DNA of 46,259 bases from SVEL01 sp964573715. Lineage in GTDB: Bacteria; Bacillota; Clostridia; Lachnospirales; Lachnospiraceae. The stretch spans positions 1 through 46,259 of the forward strand of contig CAZNKR010000010.1 in NCBI GenBank assembly GCA_964573715.1, given 5' to 3'. A program made the position numbers and the translations under genes. This document shows positions 40,800 through 46,259 of this stretch, piece after piece. Position 1 is the first letter of the stretch. Every line of letters begins with the position of its first letter. A model generated the notes under the pieces. It did no database searches and had not been told where the DNA came from. It was given only the letters and a program-made list of their open reading frames with translations.

Positions 40800-42677
40800 C
40801 TATTTTATAAATTTTAGTTTGTTATTATATAAATTCCGATTTGTCAATCTAAAAACAGCTATTTGTCCTTCTATAAGTGCACATTCTTCATACCCATTTA
40901 AAAGAAGCTCATCCTTGTCTTTGGCATATGCTTCATCTGTATCAGTATATCTTAAGTCATATACTATATATTCAAAAGTCATATTATCAGTTTCTGTATA
41001 TGGATATCTGTATAAATTTTCTCTATGTGTAAGATGAGTAAGATAGAATGAAGATGACAAAACACTCGCATCCTCAGGTATAGAATCAAGTACTTCTTCA
41101 ATCTTATCAAACTGTTCTTTATTCATCTTATATTCATCAATATAAAATGACTTTGTACTAATAATTGAAACAAACATTATAACTGAAGCAACGACCATCA
41201 TACTAACTAAAGCATTACTTGCAAGTTTACTTTCTCTATCATTCTCTCTTCTTGGTCCAGCCTCTCCTGAAATATACATGATAATAATATAAATAACTAA
41301 AACTGATGAACCAAATGTATACTGATAATCTATAGAAGCCTGATAAACATTGCAGGTCATAAAAGTCATTACTAATGATGGAATCAATAAAATAAAAGTT
41401 GATACTTTCTTTGACATAAAAGGTATAAACAAAACTGGAACATAAAACCACAATAATGTTTCTATTTTTTTATCATCTAATAACTGTGATATAAAATAAA
41501 CGGGATTTTTTATTATAGATGTTAATATATCTACAGTACTTCCATCAGTTTTGACGAAATTACCATAACGGTTAATCATTGCGCCTTCTCCACTTGTATT
41601 TAAGAAAAAGAAAATTATAAAAAAGTACAATACTGATACTAATAACATTGATAACCCTGTAAGCTTTTCCCTTTTGCTTTTCTTTCCAAAAATCAAAAAC
41701 AATCCTATGCAAGCAACATAAATTGCAGCATCCTCTTTAACCATCAGTGTTAATGCAGAAAATGCAAAAATACCTATAGGTTTTTTTACTTCAATAAAAT
41801 AAATTAACCACATTAATAAAGGAACTAAAAATTTGTTTTCGTGAAAATCGTAAAATAAGCCTGATGTCAATGTTGGCAAGCTCACAAAGATGATACATAA
41901 GCACAATGTAATATATCTTGATAATCCTCTCTTTTTACATATCATTATTAAAGGAATAATACCACTTAAAATAGCTAAGTATTGTACTACAATAAGAGTA
42001 ACAGGATGTGGAAATATACAGTAAATAGGTAAAATCAAATAAAATATAGGTGACATATGTACATCAAAATGTGATAAAAGTCTATTTCTTTCGCAAGTGG
42101 TCATTGGAAAAAATGATTTTTTCATATTGTAATACATCTGTGAAAAAATCCCAAAATCATATGTTGCCGTTCTAAATACAAAATATCTAAGTACCAAAAG
42201 AGTTAACATATATGATGCAATAATCGCTACTAAAATAACTATCAAGGCAATGAATGTAGACTTTTTAAGTGAAATTTCAGAGAAAAAATTCGTAAATTTA
42301 TTGTAAATATACCAAACCACCCATGCAGAAATTAATGCAAGAACTGCAGCCACATATACTTTTTTTTCATTCATAATTACATTAATTGAAAATATTGGAA
42401 CAATAAATAATAAGCATCCATAATCCACAATACTAGCGTGCTTATTGTAAGAATAATATCCCACTATCTTTTTTGTTCTAAGTCCAAAATTAATAATTGA
42501 AAATAAAGTAAAAAAAAGTATTGTTAATACTATAATATTAATCAAATTAAAAGAATTTATGGAATCTATAGAAAATAAATCCTCACTTGTGGTAAATGCA
42601 TTTAAAATGCAAACAATCAACCACGAATTAATCAATCTGATAAATATATTTTCAAAGTTTAACTTTATCGGCTTCAT
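40800..42677 (-). CDS. DUF2079 family multi-spanning membrane protein
   Basis: A protein of about 625 residues with roughly 12-13 hydrophobic segments spread from residue 15 to 510 and an extracytoplasmic C-terminal region (about 530-625). The YDFGIFSQMYYNMKKS motif (about residue 174-189) and FSHFDVH-like LLSHFDVHMSPIFYLILPIY, and the FLVPLLMWLIYF segment, recall DUF2079, related to GT-C glycosyltransferases. A role in cell-envelope glycan transfer is a guess. GGAG lies 6 bases before the ATG at 42677; a TTG at 42689 is open but overlaps the ribosome site. Its 3' end lies just before the lipoprotein promoter. Confidence 0.85.
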   Translation of the reverse strand: MKPIKLNFENIFIRLINSWLIVCILNAFTTSEDLFSIDSINSFNLINIIVLTILFFTLFSIINFGLRTKKIVGYYSYNKHASIVDYGCLLFIVPIFSINVIMNEKKVYVAAVLALISAWVVWYIYNKFTNFFSEISLKKSTFIALIVILVAIIASYMLTLLVLRYFVFRTATYDFGIFSQMYYNMKKSFFPMTTCERNRLLSHFDVHMSPIFYLILPIYCIFPHPVTLIVVQYLAILSGIIPLIMICKKRGLSRYITLCLCIIFVSLPTLTSGLFYDFHENKFLVPLLMWLIYFIEVKKPIGIFAFSALTLMVKEDAAIYVACIGLFLIFGKKSKREKLTGLSMLLVSVLYFFIIFFFLNTSGEGAMINRYGNFVKTDGSTVDILTSIIKNPVYFISQLLDDKKIETLLWFYVPVLFIPFMSKKVSTFILLIPSLVMTFMTCNVYQASIDYQYTFGSSVLVIYIIIMYISGEAGPRRENDRESKLASNALVSMMVVASVIMFVSIISTKSFYIDEYKMNKEQFDKIEEVLDSIPEDASVLSSSFYLTHLTHRENLYRYPYTETDNMTFEYIVYDLRYTDTDEAYAKDKDELLLNGYEECALIEGQIAVFRLTNRNLYNNKLKFIK

Positions 42678-42772
42678 TTCAATCTCCAAACTTTATTTTC
42701 TAAATTTAATATTTTAAATTAGGTTTATTTTATCAAAATTCAATCTATTTGTATACTTTTTTGAAAAAACAG

Positions 42773-42801
42773 TTGAAAAATATGTGTGCTTATTATAAAA
42801 T
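42773..42801 (+). promoter_or_regulatory. efp promoter
   Basis: TTGAAA (42773-42778), 17 bp, TAAAAT (42796-42801), about 60 bases before efp. Confidence 0.7.
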
Positions 42802-42861
42802 GTAAAATATATGTGTTTTTTAAATACTATACTTTAGAAACACTTCTTAAGGAGGAAATTT

Positions 42862-43419
42862 ATGATTCAAGCAGGCGATTTTAGAAATGGTATTACTATA
42901 GAAATGGATAATAATATCTACCAAATCATCGAATTCCAGCATGTAAAGCCTGGTAAAGGTGCCGCTTTCGTTAGAACAAAATTAAAAAGTATTACAGGAA
43001 ATGGTGTAGTTGAAAAAACTTTCAGACCTACAGAAAAGTTCCCACAAGCTCGTATCGACAGAAAAGATATGCAGTATTTATATGAAGATGGAGATTTATT
43101 CCACTTTATGGATGTTGAAACTTATGATCAAATCGCATTATCAGCAGAAAATGTTGGCGATTCACTTAAGTTCGTTAAAGAAAACGAAATGGTTAAAATG
43201 TGTTCTCATAATGGCAATGTATTTGCTATTGAACCACCTCTCTTCGTTGAACTTGTGATTACTGAAACAGAACCAGGTTTCAAAGGTGATACAGCAACAG
43301 GTGCTACAAAGCCTTCTATCGTTGAAACAGGTGCTACTGTTTACGTTCCATTATTCGTTGAACAGGGCGACAAAATCAAAATTGATACTAGATCTGGTGA
43401 ATACCTTTCAAGAGCTTAA
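42862..43419 (+). CDS. efp: Elongation factor P
   Basis: A 185-residue, three-domain protein. EF-P lets ribosomes pass polyproline stretches. The loop reaching the peptidyl-transferase centre is HVKPGKGAAFVRTKLK (about 29-44), with the modifiable lysine at KPGKG. The C-terminal signature GDTATGATKPSIVETGATVYVPLFVEQGD (about 146-174) is intact. AAGGAGG lies 7 bases before the ATG. Single-gene unit with its own promoter and terminator. Confidence 0.98.
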   Translation: MIQAGDFRNGITIEMDNNIYQIIEFQHVKPGKGAAFVRTKLKSITGNGVVEKTFRPTEKFPQARIDRKDMQYLYEDGDLFHFMDVETYDQIALSAENVGDSLKFVKENEMVKMCSHNGNVFAIEPPLFVELVITETEPGFKGDTATGATKPSIVETGATVYVPLFVEQGDKIKIDTRSGEYLSRA

Positions 43420-43431
43420 TTTTTATTTTAC

Positions 43432-43461
43432 AAAAAGGAGCACATTTGCGTGCTCCTTTTT
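43432..43461. terminator. Bidirectional terminator of efp and the Nudix gene
   Basis: A perfect 12-bp stem AAAAAGGAGCAC / GTGCTCCTTTTT with a 6-base loop. The T tract lies on both strands, suiting the convergent genes on either side. Confidence 0.9.
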
Positions 43462-43473
43462 CACTTTCATTTT

Positions 43474-44103
43474 TTAACCTTCTTGCAACTCTTCCAATTG
43501 TTTTCTTGTAATGATCATTCCTTCATTAATATTATTTTTTATTAGTAAATCATCCAATATGCTATATTTTTCAATATTACCATTAAAAACAAGAGTAACA
43601 ATGTCATAAACTCGACTATCTAATTTTTCTTCACAACCATAATCTGATTCATCAATTCTCTTTATTTCAACTCTGTTGGAATATCCAAAACCATATTCCT
43701 TAATTTGCATAACCATATGTCCAATATTTCCTTCACCAGCAAAGATTTCCGAGTCAAAAAAATCATTTCTGTCTGAATCTAACCAATATAACGGATGTTT
43801 TTCTGGGATAACAGAAACATCATTTATGAGTATGCCGGCGAATACGGAAACAATACAATTTTGGTTATGATATGTAAAATCCATCATATAGCTAAGAATA
43901 ATGTCATCTCGTCCTATTCCCGTTTCTTCAAAAAGCTCCCTATATGCCCCGTCAAATTCATTCTCGTCTTTATTGACTTTACCACCAACAAAATTGTATT
44001 TACCCATATATGGATCACAGGTTCTTTTACAAAACAAAAGTTTTGTTTTATCCTCATTATATACCATAATGCAATTATATCTTTGATACTCTAAATTATT
44101 CAT
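43474..44103 (-). CDS. Nudix hydrolase
   Basis: A 209-residue protein starting MNNLEYQRYNCIMVYNED. The Nudix box GKVNKDENEFDGAYRELFEETG (about 42-63) fits G-x5-E-x7-R-E-x2-E-E-x-G exactly. The N-terminal KTKLLFCKRTCDPYMGKYNF resembles MutT-type nucleotide-pool enzymes. The C-terminal 100 residues have no clear match and the substrate is unknown. The start ATG at 44103 overlaps the aroK stop by 8 bases, implying translational coupling, and the frame is open further upstream but lacks a ribosome site. Confidence 0.88.
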   Translation of the reverse strand: MNNLEYQRYNCIMVYNEDKTKLLFCKRTCDPYMGKYNFVGGKVNKDENEFDGAYRELFEETGIGRDDIILSYMMDFTYHNQNCIVSVFAGILINDVSVIPEKHPLYWLDSDRNDFFDSEIFAGEGNIGHMVMQIKEYGFGYSNRVEIKRIDESDYGCEEKLDSRVYDIVTLVFNGNIEKYSILDDLLIKNNINEGMIITRKQLEELQEG

Positions 44104-44602
44104 GGTTTTTATCCAATATCTCTTTGGCAATCACAGATGCATCCTTATTGTCTGTTTCAATTATTATATCTGCTACAGATAAATATCTATCCTTACGTTT
44201 ATTCATAAGCTCTTCTATGAATTCCACATTCATGTTTCCATTAAGAATAGGTCTATCTTTTGAATATCTAACTCTTTCAAAAATCGTTTCTGGTTTTGCA
44301 GTTAGAAGTACAATTTTCCCACCTTGCTTCATATACTCAACATTTTCATTTTTTACAACAACCCCTCCACCACAAGAAATAATGGTGTTATCCATTTTTA
44401 TTATTTCTTTAAGACACTCTGTCTCTATTTTTCTAAAATGTTCCTCCCCATACTTAGAAAATATCTCGGCTATAGACATTTGTTCACGATTAACTATGTA
44501 ACTGTCCATATCCACTTCATTCATGCCTGTAATACTCATGAGTTGCTTTGAAACAGTACTTTTTCCCGTTCCCATAAAACCAATTAATAAAATGTTTTTC
44601 AT
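44096..44602 (-). CDS. aroK: Shikimate kinase
   Basis: A 168-residue P-loop kinase. It phosphorylates shikimate. The start MKNILLIGFMGTGKSTVSKQ holds the Walker A loop (about 8-15), the substrate aspartate lies in EVDMDSYI (about 30-37), the GGGVV loop at about 77-81, and an adenine-lid arginine in RYSKDRPIL. GGAG lies 6 bases before the ATG at 44602. It lies 13 bases after aroD and overlaps the Nudix gene. Confidence 0.95.
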   Translation of the reverse strand: MKNILLIGFMGTGKSTVSKQLMSITGMNEVDMDSYIVNREQMSIAEIFSKYGEEHFRKIETECLKEIIKMDNTIISCGGGVVVKNENVEYMKQGGKIVLLTAKPETIFERVRYSKDRPILNGNMNVEFIEELMNKRKDRYLSVADIIIETDNKDASVIAKEILDKNHE

Positions 44603-44615
44603 TTCATGCTCCAAT

Positions 44616-45371
44616 CTATATTTCTTTTAATTCATTCATAATAGCATACAAATGGTCAGCTTCTATTTGTCCAGGTGCAGAAGTACTTAATCCAGCACCG
44701 AAAGTCATAACAGAACCAAACATATATCCAATAACTCTACTAATTTTGCCTATACTTCCCATCGCCATTGTAATAGTTAAAATCTCAGGATGTTCTTCAT
44801 TCATTTTTTCAGTTGTATATAGTATATTAGCAACATCTAATCTACTTTTAGGCATAACAGCAATTTTAGAGACATCCATTCCTAAATTGTACATTTCTAA
44901 TAACCTATCATAAAGGACTTCACTAGATGGTGTTTTATCAAAATCATGGTTTGAACCAATAACGCCAATAGAGTGATTATGTGCAGATAATATAACTTCT
45001 GTAATAACACTTTCTCCCATCATATATTCTAAATCAATCATGTCTGTCTTAGAACACTCACAAATACTTATAAGTATTTCCTTATATTCATCTTTTGATA
45101 TTTCAACATTACCGCCTTCATTAGAAGTTCTTATCGTAAATAACAAAGGGATATCATCAATCTTATTTTTAATAAGCTTTATGATTTCTATTACTTTTTC
45201 AGTTTCTAATAAATCAGAATAATAATCTGCTCTCCATTCAATTACGTCAACATGGTGCATCATTATGTATGAAAGATTTGTTAATATTTCCTCTCTATTT
45301 TCTCCCATTAAGGAAATACATACTTTTGCTTCTCCCTTCTTAAACACAGACATACCTTTATATTTCTTCAT
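44616..45371 (-). CDS. aroD: Type I 3-dehydroquinate dehydratase
   Basis: A 251-residue TIM barrel. It converts 3-dehydroquinate to 3-dehydroshikimate by Schiff-base catalysis. The acidic residue in DVIEWRADYY (about 40-49), the histidine in IGSNHDFDKTPS (about 140) and the Schiff-base lysine in VSKIAVMPKSRLDV (about 165-178) are present, so the enzyme looks intact. GAGG lies 6 bases before the ATG at 45371. It lies upstream of aroK as an aro pair; the other shikimate genes are not in the window. Confidence 0.95.
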   Translation of the reverse strand: MKKYKGMSVFKKGEAKVCISLMGENREEILTNLSYIMMHHVDVIEWRADYYSDLLETEKVIEIIKLIKNKIDDIPLLFTIRTSNEGGNVEISKDEYKEILISICECSKTDMIDLEYMMGESVITEVILSAHNHSIGVIGSNHDFDKTPSSEVLYDRLLEMYNLGMDVSKIAVMPKSRLDVANILYTTEKMNEEHPEILTITMAMGSIGKISRVIGYMFGSVMTFGAGLSTSAPGQIEADHLYAIMNELKEI

Positions 45372-45392
45372 AATGATCCTCATTTCTATAAA

Positions 45393-46151
45393 TTATATCA
45401 AAACAAATACTAATATGAGCACAGCTATAATAGTAACTGCTAATGCTCCAAATATTGCTATCTTTTTATCTGAATGCTTTATTCTAGTTAAAAAGCTTTC
45501 ATAATTTTCTTCATCATAATCGTCATTATCATTAATTAATGATTTGTATTTTGCATCTTCATCATAATCACGAAGATTCTGGCTCTTATATCTTCTATTA
45601 TCAGCTCTTACCAATCTATCATTACCATCACCATAATGGGAATGTTTTATTTCATCTAAATATTCATCATTTAATTCATCAATTTTATTTAAATCATATT
45701 TGTGTTTTATTGATTTGCTTTGATTTTCTAATACTTCTTCTGCTCTTTTTCGTTCCTTTATGGCATTGCTTCCGGCTGCTAAAATATCTCCGTATTTGGC
45801 AGCTTCAACTCGTTTTCTTGCTTCCTCTAATACTCTTTGCTTTTTTAGCTTTGCTTCTAAAATTCTTCTCTTTTTCCTAACAGAACTAATCTTAATAAAC
45901 ACAAATATTGCAACGATAATAACCGCAATAACTCCTACTGTAATGATAACAACATCATTGTTTGTACTTTGTGCTTTACTTACAGTTGTAGTTGCATGGG
46001 ATAAATTCATTCTACTACCATCCCTTTGTAACCATGATAATAAAATTCCGACCAAAACAATAACGGCGAAAATAAATAATACTGCTATGGTATCACTATT
46101 TAATTTTTCCTTTTTTTTCTTATTTGGATTTATTTTATTTTGTTGTGGCAA
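45393..46151 (-). CDS. Hypothetical membrane protein with a charged coiled region
   Basis: A protein of about 252 residues of unknown family. A basic N-terminus (NPNKKKKEKLNSD), two membrane segments (about 22-40 and 65-85), a long Arg/Lys/Glu-rich helical stretch (about 90-150; KKRRILEAKLKKQRVLEEARKRVEAAKYG), an acidic low-complexity section and a C-terminal membrane segment (about 230-250). The best ribosome site GGAGGTGG lies 5 bases before a TTG at 46151; an ATG at 46166 is open but has no site upstream. It leads the aroD-aroK-nudix cluster by 21 bases, so co-transcription is likely. Confidence 0.75.
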   Translation of the reverse strand: MPQQNKINPNKKKKEKLNSDTIAVLFIFAVIVLVGILLSWLQRDGSRMNLSHATTTVSKAQSTNNDVVIITVGVIAVIIVAIFVFIKISSVRKKRRILEAKLKKQRVLEEARKRVEAAKYGDILAAGSNAIKERKRAEEVLENQSKSIKHKYDLNKIDELNDEYLDEIKHSHYGDGNDRLVRADNRRYKSQNLRDYDEDAKYKSLINDNDDYDEENYESFLTRIKHSDKKIAIFGALAVTIIAVLILVFVLI

Positions 46152-46191
46152 AAAATCCACCTCCATTACAAATAATTGTTTATGTAAATAA

Positions 46192-46219
46192 AAGACCTAT
46201 ACCTTTAGATATAAGTCTA
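46192..46219 (-). terminator. Weak terminator-like hairpin at the right edge
   Basis: On the minus strand AGACTTATA...TATAGGTCT forms an 8-10 bp stem followed by TTTTATTTA. It may end a gene lying beyond the right edge of the window. Confidence 0.4.
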
Positions 46220-46259
46220 TCATTAAGAATCACTATTTTCAAGAACAAACGATGCTCGC

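Overview
The window reads as a chromosomal segment of a low-GC Gram-positive anaerobe of the class Clostridia, most likely family Lachnospiraceae. The evidence is AT-rich sequence with AAGGAGG-type ribosome sites and TTGACA/TATAAT promoters, the Clostridia-style order gap-pgk-tpiA-gpmI-(eno)-secG-rnr-smpB-ssrA, a DUF5688 protein, a Rex repressor and a Re-citrate/homocitrate-synthase-like enzyme. Species cannot be fixed from the sequence alone. Nearly all genes lie on the minus strand. There is one 100-base assembly gap (9476-9575).

Layout. 1-650: 5' part of a UPF0178 gene and an ArsR-type regulator. 786-5419: trans-translation and RNA decay block (ssrA tmRNA, patatin-like lipase, smpB, rnr) plus secG. 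5491-13550: lower glycolysis (gpmI, tpiA, pgk, gap), with an amidase and a CBS protein inserted, and a decayed enolase relic exactly where eno would be expected. 13757-16805: PHP phosphatase, a frameshifted small gene, a DRE-TIM aldolase and yebC. 16820-21512: CNNM/CBS membrane protein, NAD(P)HX repair enzyme, acpS, an unknown coiled-coil protein and rex. 21646-24992: a GntR regulator and a citrate/homocitrate/isopropylmalate-synthase-like enzyme behind a consensus promoter with a perfect 24-bp palindrome, then an orphan carbamate kinase. 25135-31065: D,D-carboxypeptidase, a CACHE-PAS-like sensor with a repetitive charged tail and no output domain, and a SWIM-SNF2 helicase. 31190-32021: a scar where a broken cysteine desulfurase meets the 3' end of a flippase gene. 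32050-35730: rluF-ligA-metA. 35888-46151: diguanylate cyclase, membrane and lipoprotein genes, tRNA-Arg(CCG), DUF5688, DUF2079 protein, efp, and a membrane protein-aroD-aroK-nudix cluster.

How the genes work together. The glycolytic genes run as gap, pgk-tpiA and gpmI units, each with its own terminator. SmpB, tmRNA and RNase R together rescue stalled ribosomes and degrade the faulty mRNA. Rex (NADH/NAD+ sensing) lies next to the carbon-metabolism enzyme controlled by GntR.

The most interesting observations are: a three-copy repeat carrying Shine-Dalgarno/ATG modules between the tmRNA 3' end and its terminator; the in-place enolase deletion; the GntR palindrome promoter of the Re-citrate-synthase-like gene; a sensor protein ending in KEVENQ repeats; a start-stop mini-ORF ahead of a lipoprotein gene; and the double-truncation scar at 31.19-32.02 kb. 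I did not find a CRISPR array, prophage, insertion sequence or clear defence system.
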